NCBI GenBank assembly: GCA_002343325.1
Contig: DDSG01000090.1
Span: 1 to 21,744, forward strand
DNA from: Phycisphaerales bacterium UBA2396
Lineage (GTDB): Bacteria > Planctomycetota > Phycisphaerae > Phycisphaerales > UBA1924
Direction: 5' to 3'
Length of the DNA: 21,744 nt
Shown: positions 1 through 7,422 of the stretch, one piece after another
Layout: every line of letters starts with the position of its first letter
Position numbering within the stretch: position 1 is the first letter of the stretch
Translations under genes and position numbers: made by a program
The notes under the pieces: model-generated
Seen by the model: the letters and a program-made list of their open reading frames with translations, nothing else
Database searches by the model: none
What the model was told of the DNA's origin: nothing

Positions 1-67
1 CGCGATCCGTCGTCGTCGGTCGCGGTGATTCGGCGTGTTTCAGACCAAGTCAGTCAGGAGTATTGCC

Positions 68-172
68 ATGATGCATCGTTCGGCGTTGATGTTGATGTTC
101 TCGGGCGTGATGGGGATGGGCGTGGCGTCGTGGGCACGGCAGCCGGACCTGTTGACGCCGCCGGACAGATGA
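68..172 (+). CDS. Possible 34-aa signal-peptide-like small protein
   Basis: A short ATG-TGA reading frame of 34 residues. AGGAG at about 56-60 lies 7 bases before the ATG, which is good spacing for a ribosome binding site. The N-terminus looks like a secretion signal: His-Arg at residues 3-4, a hydrophobic Met/Leu/Val/Gly-rich core (about 6-20), then S-W-A at 21-23 as a possible signal peptidase I site. Cleavage there would leave only RQPDLLTPPDR. Its stop (170-172) directly abuts the stop of the opposing prepilin-like gene (173-175). It matches no family I recognise. It could be a true small exported peptide, the stump of a larger secreted-protein gene, or chance. The ribosome site and signal-like start favour a translated frame; nothing shows a function. 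Confidence 0.4.
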   Translation: MMHRSALMLMFSGVMGMGVASWARQPDLLTPPDR

Positions 173-907
173 TCAGCGTGCGGATTCGCGGAGGGGCGAC
201 AGGGTGTAAGTGGCGGGCGTGGACGAGAAGATCTCGAAGCGGACCGAGCCGTCCAACGCGACCATATTGCCGCCCTTGGGCGTGCGGTGCCACGAGGCGT
301 CGAGGCGGGCGTCGGGGTCGGCCTCGGGGCGTGTGGCGTAGTGCCAGACCGCGTCGCCGGCGATGAGGAGTCGGGAGAAACCGACGGCGATCTCGTGCTC
401 GGCGAGGGGGCGGTGCAGCGTGTCGATCCCGGCGAGGGTGGAATCGAAGAGGGCTGGGTTGGCGCGGTAGCTGGTGCCGAAGGAGGAGTAGCAGGAGTTG
501 CCGTCGAGCACGGACTGCCCCTGGGCGGCGGAGCTGTCGCTGCGCCAGATGCCTCGATCGGCGGGGCAGCGGAAGGTCTGCATGAACGCCTCTTCCGATG
601 AGGGAAGCCGATCGACCATGGCGGTGTTGATCGGCCTGGAGGCTGTCAAGACGGGCGTGCGGTCGGGCCCGACAAAGTCGACCCCGCCGTAGCGCCACGC
701 CGAGCCGGCCATGGCGGCGGGGAATCGGCGGTGATCGCCGAGGTACATCTGGAAGGCGAGCCCGATGGAGCGTGTGTTGGCGGCGCAGACAGCCTTTTGG
801 CTCAACTCGCGGGCGTGGACCAGACCCGGAAGCAGCAGGGCAAGCAGAGCCGCGACCAGCCCCACCGCGATGATGAGCTCCAACAATGTAAAGGCGCGTC
901 TGTTCAC
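173..907 (-). CDS. Prepilin-type N-terminal methylation domain secreted protein (H-Xn-DG type)
   Basis: A 244-residue pseudopilin-like protein. The GTG start at 907 is chosen because it puts the class III signal AFTLLELIIAV five residues from the N-terminus and has GAGGG just upstream; the frame is open further upstream, but that part is low-complexity Thr/Ser/Pro sequence. One hydrophobic helix (about 6-30) follows. The C-terminal region carries GGNMVALDGSVRF (about 212-224), the DG motif seen in planctomycete prepilin-like proteins (DUF1559-like/PulG-like). Prepilin peptidase would cut before Phe6; residue -1 is Ala, where Gly is usual. It lies 61 bases downstream of a second prepilin-like gene on the same strand, so the two are probably co-transcribed. 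Family assignment is firm; substrate and role are unknown, and such proteins may form pseudopili or be surface proteins. Confidence 0.85.
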   Translation of the reverse strand: MNRRAFTLLELIIAVGLVAALLALLLPGLVHARELSQKAVCAANTRSIGLAFQMYLGDHRRFPAAMAGSAWRYGGVDFVGPDRTPVLTASRPINTAMVDRLPSSEEAFMQTFRCPADRGIWRSDSSAAQGQSVLDGNSCYSSFGTSYRANPALFDSTLAGIDTLHRPLAEHEIAVGFSRLLIAGDAVWHYATRPEADPDARLDASWHRTPKGGNMVALDGSVRFEIFSSTPATYTLSPLRESAR

Positions 908-968
908 ATTCCCTCGGTGAGATTCTACACCAACCGGCGGGTGCGCAAACCCTTCCAGATTGCGAACA

Positions 969-1913
969 TCAGGGGCGTTGGATGACCGGGCGCGTGGGGT
1001 CCTGGGGGTCTGAGATGTACAGATCGCGGAGGCGATCGGGCGGGAGAAGTAAGACGGAGCGGACGCTGCCATCGAGCATCCCGGCGTTGATGCCGCGATT
1101 GTGGCGGCCGAGGTCGAACTGCTTGTAGACGCCGCGGTCGGTCCAGTTGCGGGCGTAGCTGGTGGCGTAGTCGTTGTTGTATTTGTAGAGGGTGTTTCCC
1201 TGTTCAAGCACGTAATCCCAGATCGTCATGAACCCGACGTTCTGGGAGTTGGCCTCGCCGTCGACGAGGTAGAAGACCTGGCTCGGGTAGGCGCATTTGT
1301 CGAGGACGCCCTTGAGTCGGCGTTCCTTGCCTTGCTCGACGAACTGGCCGAAGACGTACTCGTTGAAGGCGTAGGAGGTGAGTTCGTCGATGGCGAGGGT
1401 GGCGTTGTCACCCGGGCGGAGGGTGCCGCCGAGGTCGGGGCTGCCGGTTCCGGTCTGGCTGGTTCGGTCGTCCGGGCAGCGGTAGAAGGCGGCGAAGGGG
1501 AGGAAGTCCTCCTCGGTGCCGTTGCCGAGGGCGGCCTCGACGGTGTTGCGCGAGGTGGTGTCGATGGTGAGCCCGGCGAAGACGGCGAGCTGGGCGTAGA
1601 AGGGGAGCGGCCTGCGGATGCCGCGGCGGTCGTCGTAGTAGATGAGCCCCTGTGGCATGCGGGGGGAGTTCTCGACCATCTGGGAGGCCGGGGTGTCCTT
1701 CCACCATCCGGCGATGGGCGCCTGTCCCTTCCGCTCGGCGGCGAAGGCGGACATGAGCCCGTGGCTGGAGCGGATCTGGGCGGCGCAGCGGAGGGTTTTG
1801 GCGGTATTGCGCGCCTTGCCGAGGGCGGGAAGCAGGAGCCCGATGAGCAGCGCGATGATCGCGATGACAACGAGAAGCTCGATCAGCGTGAATCCGCGGC
1901 GGACGAGGAGCAT
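969..1913 (-). CDS. Prepilin-type N-terminal methylation domain secreted protein (H-X9-DG type)
   Basis: A 314-residue protein starting at ATG 1913, chosen because MLLVRR then leads straight into the classical class III signal GFTLIELLVVIAIIALL; a longer version would add 14 Arg-rich residues. AGGGG lies about 9 bases upstream. Prepilin peptidase would cleave after Gly7, leaving methylatable Phe8, and the helix spans about 8-30. The C-terminus has an exact H-X9-DG: His271 to Asp281-Gly282 followed by SVR. Three Cys (43, 146, 207) may form a disulfide after export. This is the upstream gene of a likely two-gene unit with the neighbour 61 bases downstream. It is divergent from a dockerin-tailed secreted protein. 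The family is clear; the exact function is not. Confidence 0.88.
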   Translation of the reverse strand: MLLVRRGFTLIELLVVIAIIALLIGLLLPALGKARNTAKTLRCAAQIRSSHGLMSAFAAERKGQAPIAGWWKDTPASQMVENSPRMPQGLIYYDDRRGIRRPLPFYAQLAVFAGLTIDTTSRNTVEAALGNGTEEDFLPFAAFYRCPDDRTSQTGTGSPDLGGTLRPGDNATLAIDELTSYAFNEYVFGQFVEQGKERRLKGVLDKCAYPSQVFYLVDGEANSQNVGFMTIWDYVLEQGNTLYKYNNDYATSYARNWTDRGVYKQFDLGRHNRGINAGMLDGSVRSVLLLPPDRLRDLYISDPQDPTRPVIQRP

Positions 1914-1958
1914 GTGGAAACCCCTTTCTCGACGGGCGGCAGAGCGTGGCCGCACCGG

Positions 1959-1987
1959 ATCTTATTAGGAAGCTACAGAAAGTGCAA
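1959..1987 (-). promoter_or_regulatory. Candidate sigma70-like promoter for the prepilin-like pair
   Basis: On the minus strand, TTGCAC (1982-1987) and TAAGAT (1959-1964) are separated by 17 bases, in an AT-richer patch than the surroundings. A transcript would start near 1952 and leave a leader of roughly 40 bases before the ATG at 1913. The match to the consensus is only partial. Confidence 0.3.
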
Positions 1988-2042
1988 CGGTCGAGTTCCG
2001 TAACGCCGACCAGAATGACCCATTATCGGAGTATGTTTGGTA

Positions 2043-2070
2043 TTGCGAAGATATTTCTGAACAGTAGACT
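2043..2070 (+). promoter_or_regulatory. Candidate sigma70-like promoter for the dockerin-tailed protein
   Basis: TTGCGA (2043-2048) and TAGACT (2065-2070) are separated by 16 bases in the AT-rich part of the 214-base divergent gap. A start near 2077 would give a leader of about 50 bases. Each box matches four of six consensus bases, so this is suggestive only. Confidence 0.28.
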
Positions 2071-2127
2071 GAAATAACCGGCCCCCGGCTGTACGGCGGG
2101 TCGGTGCACACTGACAGGAGAAAGACG

Positions 2128-4173
2128 ATGTCAACCACGGCAAACAAGGCGATTCGGTGGTGTGGGGCGTTGGCGATGGCGGCGATGGCCGGCACAGCCT
2201 GCGGCCAGTCGGCGGTCATCACCTTCGAGAACAATGCGGTGGGCGGGCTGCACGGGCAGGACGGGCCCGGCGGACCCTGGCTTTGGGCCCAGCCTACGGA
2301 GCGCCTCGACCTGCAGGTGGTGAGCGACCGGGTCAGCCCCATCGGGGGGGGCTCGCGTGCGATCAAGTATCCGGCCGGCTTGGGGTCCACGCGCATCAGC
2401 GTCGATCTGGGCGCGGTCTTCAACTCCGCCTCGGGCGTGGTCAAGATCCAGTACGACATCTGGCACAGTTCGAGCTTCGGGCAGGGTTCGCTGCGGCTGA
2501 TCCCGATCATCGACGACGTGACGCAGGACGGGACCGCGTCCCAGGACGTGGTGGGCCGATCCGTCGGGCAGCTCTACCTGACCGGGGCGGGCGGGCAGTA
2601 CAACATGGGCATCTGGACGTCCGTGGGCGCCGGAGCCCCGGGATTCAACGACAACATCGTCACCCGCGTGGCGTCGGCCGGCGCCTGCGAGGGCAAGTGG
2701 TACCGCGTGGCGTACTACTTTGATCTCGACCAGCAGACCGCTCCGATGGTCTACGGCGAGATGTTCGACATCGACTCGGGGACCGCGGTGCGCATCGGAG
2801 AGTTCCGCGACGGCGACATCGCGCTGCGCCTCAACAACAGCGCGGTCGAGAAGGCGATCCGCGGGCTGACGATCCGCGCCCCCGGCTCGCAGAACGAAGA
2901 GTTCTATCTGGACAACATCCGCGTCGAATCGGTGCCCGGGTTCTCGATGCCCCAGCCTCCGATCCCGCTGACCGATCCGGGCGATCCGTCCCCGTTGCCC
3001 AGGCCCGACCTTCGCGCGGAAGTGACGGAAACGGCCTCGATGGAGGTCGATCTGGGCGACACGATCGGTGACATGCCCTCGATCGCTCTGGTCGGCGACA
3101 CGCTCTGGATGCTCGACGGCGGCTTCGGCCTGCAGTCGTGGGACACTTCATCCCGCCCGAGCGAGGCGACGTTCGTGGACGGCGCACTGGGCATCGAGTT
3201 CGCGGCCAACCCCGCGAGCATCATGGTGCCCAGCGGCGACGGCTCGAAGCTCTACGTGTGGGCGAACACGCTGGGTCTGGGCTCGCTCAACACGGCGAAC
3301 TGGCGCGATCTGGCGGCGTACGACATCGGCTCGGGCGCGTGGAGCCTGCTCATCGACGGTGACGTCGTGACCGGCACCGGCGACAGCGGGATCGCCCGCG
3401 CGGTCGTCAACGGGCAGGAACTGGTGTACTCCGCGTGGCTCGGCGCGAGCCAGTACACCGGGTTCAACGTCACGCGGGCTTCGTCCGCCGCCTCGATCAC
3501 GGGCGTCGGCAACCGCTGGGCCGGCGCCCTGACCGAGGGTCGGTCCGCCGACGAACTGTTCATGCTCGCCCACACCGACGCGGCCGGCAACCGGCTGAAC
3601 GGGCTGACGGGGCAGGTCCACCAGGGCCTGTACCGCTCGACGTGGGCGGCCGGGTGCGTGAACTCGACGGCGATCCTGCGTCGGATCAGCCCCTCGGCCC
3701 AGGTCGTGCCGTGGACACTCGCGTGCAACGACGGCGGCTGCGTGAACCGCGCTTCGCTGGAGTACGTGCCCGCGACCAACTGCATCTGGGTCACGCGTGC
3801 GGCCAACACCAACGACATCGGCGTCTATGACTTGGACACCGACTCGTGGGGCGTCGTCAAGGTGAACCGTCCGGACGGCTCGCCCCTCGCGATGGAGAAC
3901 GTGGACCTGCAGCTCGTCGGCGATCGGATGTACATCTACTCGCAGAACGAGACCGCGGTCTACTCGATCAACGCCCTCGTCGATGGCGAGGCGAGCTGCT
4001 CGGTTGACTTCGACGGCGACGGGTTCGTCGACTTCTTTGACTTCTCGGCGTACGTCGACTGCTTCGAGGGCGGCGCGTGCCCGCCCGGCAAGTCCGCGGA
4101 CTTTGACGGCGACGGGTTCGTCGACTTCTTCGACTTCTCTGCGTTCGTCGAGGCGTTCGAGACGGGCTGCTGA
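2128..4173 (+). CDS. Secreted protein with C-terminal GC-type dockerin-like repeats
   Basis: A 681-residue exported protein. The ATG at 2128 is preferred over a GTG 24 bases upstream because AGGAG (2116-2120) is well placed and a signal peptide follows directly (hydrophobic core about 11-24, cleavage near ACGQ). Residues about 30-275 look like a beta-rich carbohydrate-binding/concanavalin-like domain (FYLDNIRVES near the end). A Pro-rich linker (about 276-295) leads to a second half with beta-propeller-like character. The C-terminus holds two near-identical repeats starting DFDGDGFVDFFDFSA (residues 627-649 and 658-680), each matching a dockerin/EF-hand calcium loop with Asp at loop positions 1, 3, 5, 9 and 12, and the chain ends in Gly-Cys. 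I recall this as the GC-type dockerin class of Phycisphaerales. It probably acts outside the cell or at the surface; no catalytic motif was recognised. Confidence 0.85.
   Translation: MSTTANKAIRWCGALAMAAMAGTACGQSAVITFENNAVGGLHGQDGPGGPWLWAQPTERLDLQVVSDRVSPIGGGSRAIKYPAGLGSTRISVDLGAVFNSASGVVKIQYDIWHSSSFGQGSLRLIPIIDDVTQDGTASQDVVGRSVGQLYLTGAGGQYNMGIWTSVGAGAPGFNDNIVTRVASAGACEGKWYRVAYYFDLDQQTAPMVYGEMFDIDSGTAVRIGEFRDGDIALRLNNSAVEKAIRGLTIRAPGSQNEEFYLDNIRVESVPGFSMPQPPIPLTDPGDPSPLPRPDLRAEVTETASMEVDLGDTIGDMPSIALVGDTLWMLDGGFGLQSWDTSSRPSEATFVDGALGIEFAANPASIMVPSGDGSKLYVWANTLGLGSLNTANWRDLAAYDIGSGAWSLLIDGDVVTGTGDSGIARAVVNGQELVYSAWLGASQYTGFNVTRASSAASITGVGNRWAGALTEGRSADELFMLAHTDAAGNRLNGLTGQVHQGLYRSTWAAGCVNSTAILRRISPSAQVVPWTLACNDGGCVNRASLEYVPATNCIWVTRAANTNDIGVYDLDTDSWGVVKVNRPDGSPLAMENVDLQLVGDRMYIYSQNETAVYSINALVDGEASCSVDFDGDGFVDFFDFSAYVDCFEGGACPPGKSADFDGDGFVDFFDFSAFVEAFETGC
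4006..4167 (+). repeat. Two direct 69-base dockerin-coding repeats
   Basis: Two copies (4006-4074 and 4099-4167), offset by 93 bases or 31 codons, encode the paired calcium-loop motifs. The first fifteen residues are the same in both copies and the DNA differs mainly at silent sites, so this is a recent or conserved internal duplication. The second copy ends just before the terminal Cys codon and stop. Confidence 0.85.
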
Positions 4174-4201
4174 GCAAGCCCACTAAGCCTGCTGAATGAC
4201 G

Positions 4202-4240
4202 AGAGGGGACCCGGCGTGATGCGGGTCCCCTCTTTCTTTT
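4202..4240 (+). terminator. Intrinsic terminator after the dockerin-tailed gene
   Basis: A perfect 12-base-pair stem (AGAGGGGACCCG at 4202-4213 with CGGGTCCCCTCT at 4222-4233) with an 8-base loop is followed by TTTCTTTT to 4240. It lies 29 bases after the stop and just before the end of the convergent GH57 gene. The T-run is on the plus-strand side only; the stem may still help stop the opposite transcript. Confidence 0.88.
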
Positions 4241-4271
4241 GACGGGTCAATGAACCGGCGTGCGGACGGGC

Positions 4272-5603
4272 TCAGGTGGCCAACCGCTGGCGGACGTGAT
4301 CGAGCACGTTCATGTAGTTGATGTACGCGTCGTAGGGAGAGTCGTAGTGGGAGAAGTACTTGTGCACGTCGCCGTCGGACCAGTACTTCGTGCACATGTA
4401 GTAGAAGTGGTCTGAGGTGGTTAGCTTCCGCCAGTCCGCGAGCAGATAGCGGGCCTGCTGGACGGGCTCTGAGTCGGGGAGGGTCTGCGGGGCCTCGCGG
4501 CCGTGACGCTCGCGATACTCGGCGAGCAGGCGGGCGAGCTTGTCCTTGACTGGCTTCTCGAGGCGGTAGATCTCGGCCAGGGCGTTGTCCTGCATCGCGT
4601 TGCCGCGCCATGCGGAGAGGTCTCGCTCCATGTCGGCCCAGGAAATGAAATCGTGCACGTCGTACTCGCCGACGGGCTCGAACTGCTTGAAGGCCTCCGA
4701 GGGCGTGATGAAGTGGTTTTGGCCGGGCGCGATGTCGAAGACGGCCTCGGGAAGTTTTTCGAGGAAGCGGAAAATGCCCGTGTCTTCCCACTGGTGCTCG
4801 CCGAAGGTTTCGTAGTCCATGAAGAGGTTGCAGAGGAAGCCGTCGCCGTTGATCTGGTGGACCCACTGCGCGAACTTCTCCGCCGTGAGGGGCCACTCCG
4901 CCCAGCCGCGATTGGAAAACCGGAAGGCGACGTCGTCGGACAGTCGGTAGTTCTTGAGCAGGAGCTTGAAAGGCTTGCCGTCGCGGCCGAGCAGGTCGCG
5001 GAAGTCGCCCGAGTTGAACGCGTCCCACTTCGGCGGCTTGTAGACGTAGTTGGGGGTTCGGTACCCGAGAATCCGATCCACGCCCTCGCAGAGCGCGCCG
5101 TGGAAGCGCGGGTTGCCCGACGCGTCCTTGATCTGGCAGAGCTCGTGCGCCAGGGCGTTGGCGTAGATGAGCTCGGTGTTGCGGAAGACGACGGGCGTCT
5201 GGTTGAACAGGGTTTCGATGCGCCGTGTGTGCATCGCGACCTGCTCGCGGAACTCCGCCGGGGAGTAGAGGAACGACAACGAGTGGTGATAGGTCTCGCC
5301 CACGAACTCGCAGCACCCTGTCGCGGCGAGCTCCTTGAAGACATCGATCACTTCGGGACAGAAGGCCTCGAACTGGTCGAGCGCGACACCCGTGATGGCG
5401 TAGGAGACTCGGAAGTTGCCCTTGTGCCGCCGGACGAGATCGAGGATGAGCCTCGTTGCCGGCAGGTAGCACTTCGTGGCGACCTTTCGCGCGATCTCGG
5501 CGTTCTTCGCGTCGTCGAAGTAGAACGGATCATTGTCAAAGACGGAGTACTTGCGCAGGCGGAACGGCTGGTGAACCTGGAAGTAAAAGACGACTGACGC
5601 CAT
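4272..5603 (-). CDS. Glycoside hydrolase family 57 (alpha-amylase-like)
   Basis: A 443-residue protein from ATG 5603, preceded by GGAGG at 5-base spacing; the frame is open upstream but that part antisenses the permease gene. GH57 signatures are present: HQPFRLR (11-17), GETYHHSLSFL (102-112), FRNTELIY (140-147) and FMDYETFGEHQW (261-272). Glu144 and Asp263 are the likely nucleophile and acid/base by family analogy. GH57 enzymes cut or transfer alpha-glucans by a retaining mechanism; the lack of a signal peptide suggests a cytoplasmic glycogen or maltodextrin substrate. The length is close to that of a minimal catalytic domain plus helical C-terminus, with no binding modules. It is the last gene of the long minus-strand run, 38 bases after the LptG-like gene. 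The family is firm; exact specificity (amylase or glucanotransferase) is open. Confidence 0.92.
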   Translation of the reverse strand: MASVVFYFQVHQPFRLRKYSVFDNDPFYFDDAKNAEIARKVATKCYLPATRLILDLVRRHKGNFRVSYAITGVALDQFEAFCPEVIDVFKELAATGCCEFVGETYHHSLSFLYSPAEFREQVAMHTRRIETLFNQTPVVFRNTELIYANALAHELCQIKDASGNPRFHGALCEGVDRILGYRTPNYVYKPPKWDAFNSGDFRDLLGRDGKPFKLLLKNYRLSDDVAFRFSNRGWAEWPLTAEKFAQWVHQINGDGFLCNLFMDYETFGEHQWEDTGIFRFLEKLPEAVFDIAPGQNHFITPSEAFKQFEPVGEYDVHDFISWADMERDLSAWRGNAMQDNALAEIYRLEKPVKDKLARLLAEYRERHGREAPQTLPDSEPVQQARYLLADWRKLTTSDHFYYMCTKYWSDGDVHKYFSHYDSPYDAYINYMNVLDHVRQRLAT

Positions 5604-5641
5604 GGTGGCCTCCGCGGGCAGTGTACGGCGGGGGCGGGGTC

Positions 5642-6763
5642 TCAGGTGCGGATGCTGGTGATGGCGGCGATCGCCAGGGGGAGCAGCACCAGAGGTGGGA
5701 CAAAGACCGAGACCTGGGGAGGCAGGGCGGGGATGGCGGCCGTTGCGCCCAAGACGCCCCCCATCAGGGCGACGATGGCGACCGGCGCGCACTTGAGCGC
5801 GGGCTTGATCATCGGGATGGGCTCGCGACGCAGGAAGAAAGGCATGCAGATCATCAGCCCGAGCAGGTTGGCCGAGACAACGCCCAGCCGGCCCCAACGG
5901 ATCCGCTCGAACTCGTCGATGCGGACGTTGGCCGACTGATCGTCCTTGCGGCTTTCGATCAGTTCGGACATCTGACTCCATGACAGGCTGTTGCGGTATC
6001 CCGCGAACCGACGCACTTTGAGCGCGGTCGGGTCAAGCTTGGTCGAAATCGCGGCGACCGGGCCCTGGGCGACGCCCTCGGCCATGGGGATCGACCTCCC
6101 GCCGCGAAGCACCCACTTCTGCCCGTCCCACGTGGCGAGGTCAGCGTGAACGATCCGCTGGGGCTTGCCGCTGGGATCCCGCTCGATCACGCGGAGACCT
6201 TCGAGCGTCCCGGCGTCGGCGTCGAAGGCGTTGGCGTAGAGCACGCGCCCGGCGTCGTCGGAGGTTGGCTTGAGGCGAAGCACGCCGAGCGAACGAAGCC
6301 CGGCCTGCCGATGCTCGCGCGTCAGCAGCGGAGCGATCTTCGGGATCACCAGTTCCTGGTTCGCGAGCTGAACCCCCGACAGAATCGCCGCGACAACCAG
6401 AACGGGGCGAGCCGCCCGCCAGAGCGAAAGTCCGCCGGCCAGCATCGCCACCAGTTCACGCGATCGGACCATCTGGGCGAAGGTAAAGCCCATGGCGGCG
6501 ATCATGACCAGCCCGAGCATGAAGTTCAGCAGTTGCAGCAGACGAGGCCACCAGAGATCGATCACAAGCCCCACCGACACCACGAAGGTGCGGACAAAGG
6601 GCGCCTCGCCGCCGCCCTGCGAAGCCCGCTGGGAGGCGATCTCCATGTACTCGTCGAACTTGAGCGAGACATCCACCGCCACCACGAAGCAGAACAGAAC
6701 CACAAGCAACACCGCGGTGTTGATGAGGAACTGCTTGGCGATGGCCCTGTCGAGGATCGTCAT
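5642..6763 (-). CDS. LptF/LptG-family LPS export permease (LptG-like)
   Basis: A 373-residue inner-membrane permease of the YjgP/YjgQ family. The ATG at 6763 overlaps the PAP2 stop in an ATGA arrangement and begins MTILDRAIAKQFLINT, which resembles the LptG N-terminus (LDR plus first helix). Three N-terminal transmembrane stretches (about 10-32, 65-85 and 100-125, with RSRELVAMLAGGLS in the coupling-helix position) are followed by a periplasmic beta domain (about 150-270) and three C-terminal helices. LptG pairs with LptF and the LptB ATPase to pull LPS from the inner membrane toward the LptC/A/D bridge. The putative LptF partner lies two genes upstream, separated by a glycosyltransferase and a phosphatase. 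LptB is not in the window. The G versus F label rests on start-region resemblance only. Confidence 0.85.
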   Translation of the reverse strand: MTILDRAIAKQFLINTAVLLVVLFCFVVAVDVSLKFDEYMEIASQRASQGGGEAPFVRTFVVSVGLVIDLWWPRLLQLLNFMLGLVMIAAMGFTFAQMVRSRELVAMLAGGLSLWRAARPVLVVAAILSGVQLANQELVIPKIAPLLTREHRQAGLRSLGVLRLKPTSDDAGRVLYANAFDADAGTLEGLRVIERDPSGKPQRIVHADLATWDGQKWVLRGGRSIPMAEGVAQGPVAAISTKLDPTALKVRRFAGYRNSLSWSQMSELIESRKDDQSANVRIDEFERIRWGRLGVVSANLLGLMICMPFFLRREPIPMIKPALKCAPVAIVALMGGVLGATAAIPALPPQVSVFVPPLVLLPLAIAAITSIRT

Positions 6764-7422
6764 GCCGGACGCGAACTCCAACCCTGTGCCCCACGGGAAA
6801 GGGTAGCAAAGACCCCCGCGGCGAATGCGCCGATGGCGGCGGCGGCCACGACGTCCGAAAGGTAGTGTGCGCCCGAGAGCATCCGCGTCAAGCCGCACCC
6901 GCACGCGAGCAGAAACGCCGGCACCGCGAGACCCCGGTGATATCGCGCGAGCAGGAAGGCCGCTCCGAACGCCACGGCGGCATGACTGCTGGGGATACCG
7001 AGACGATGGTCGTTCCAGAACCCCTCGAAGAGGCCCCGATAGATGTACTCGCCTTCGGGCCCCGGGCGCTCGCGCGTGATCACACGCTTTAGAACTTCCG
7101 CGATCAGCCCGGACAATCCCGCCGCCAACAACAAGGCGAGCCCCGGTCGCGCGCGGGGTGCCGCGGGTGTCTCGTCTCGCCCTCGGGCCGCGGCAATCTC
7201 GATCAGGATGCCGACGACCAGCCACGTGGGCCAGAAGCCAAGCACGCGCAGCAGCCGGTACCAGTCCTTTCGTTCGACCGACGACGCGTCTTGGAGCCGG
7301 AACGCGTCGAGCGCCGCACGATCGAGCGCGTGGGCGGCGACGAGGGCGACGCCCCACACGACACACCACACGACGCGGCGGCGGTTCCGCTCGGCCCGTT
7401 CGTACATGGACAGGATCGTCAT
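6760..7422 (-). CDS. PAP2-superfamily membrane phosphatase
   Basis: A 220-residue multi-spanning protein with all three phosphatase signatures: KRVITRERP (112-120, the K-X6-RP block), PSSHA (144-148, Ser in place of the usual Gly) and a T-R-X5-H-X3-D block with Arg180, His186 and Asp190. His186 is the expected nucleophile. About five to six hydrophobic segments surround these. The ATG (7420-7422) overlaps the stop of the glycosyltransferase gene by four bases, and the stop overlaps the LptG-like ATG in the same way. Family members dephosphorylate lipid phosphates such as undecaprenyl pyrophosphate, phosphatidylglycerophosphate or lipid A. Given the neighbours, recycling of a polyprenyl carrier or trimming of lipid A phosphate is most likely, but this is inferred. 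An alternative Met start lies five codons downstream. Confidence 0.88.
   Translation of the reverse strand: MTILSMYERAERNRRRVVWCVVWGVALVAAHALDRAALDAFRLQDASSVERKDWYRLLRVLGFWPTWLVVGILIEIAAARGRDETPAAPRARPGLALLLAAGLSGLIAEVLKRVITRERPGPEGEYIYRGLFEGFWNDHRLGIPSSHAAVAFGAAFLLARYHRGLAVPAFLLACGCGLTRMLSGAHYLSDVVAAAAIGAFAAGVFATLSRGAQGWSSRPA

Noticed and set aside
908..1207. An extra 100 residues upstream of the first prepilin-like gene in the same frame
   Set aside because: It is Thr/Ser/Pro low complexity, overlaps the next gene, and would bury the prepilin signal inside the protein; the GTG at 907 with GAGGG is preferred.
2081..2103. GC-rich inverted-looking stretch (CCCCCGGCTGTACGGCGGG) before the dockerin-tailed gene
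   Set aside because: The arms do not pair well beyond the central GTAC, so neither an operator nor a hairpin can be supported.
4183..5472. A 429-codon minus-strand frame overlapping the GH57 gene in another frame
   Set aside because: Arg/Ala/Pro-rich translation with no family resemblance, while the GH57 frame carries all catalytic motifs.
6753..7422. The same 11-base start ATGACGATCCT (Met-Thr-Ile-Leu) for both PAP2 and the LptG-like gene
   Set aside because: Both starts are constrained by the ATGA overlap, and four codons of similarity are too short to claim duplication.
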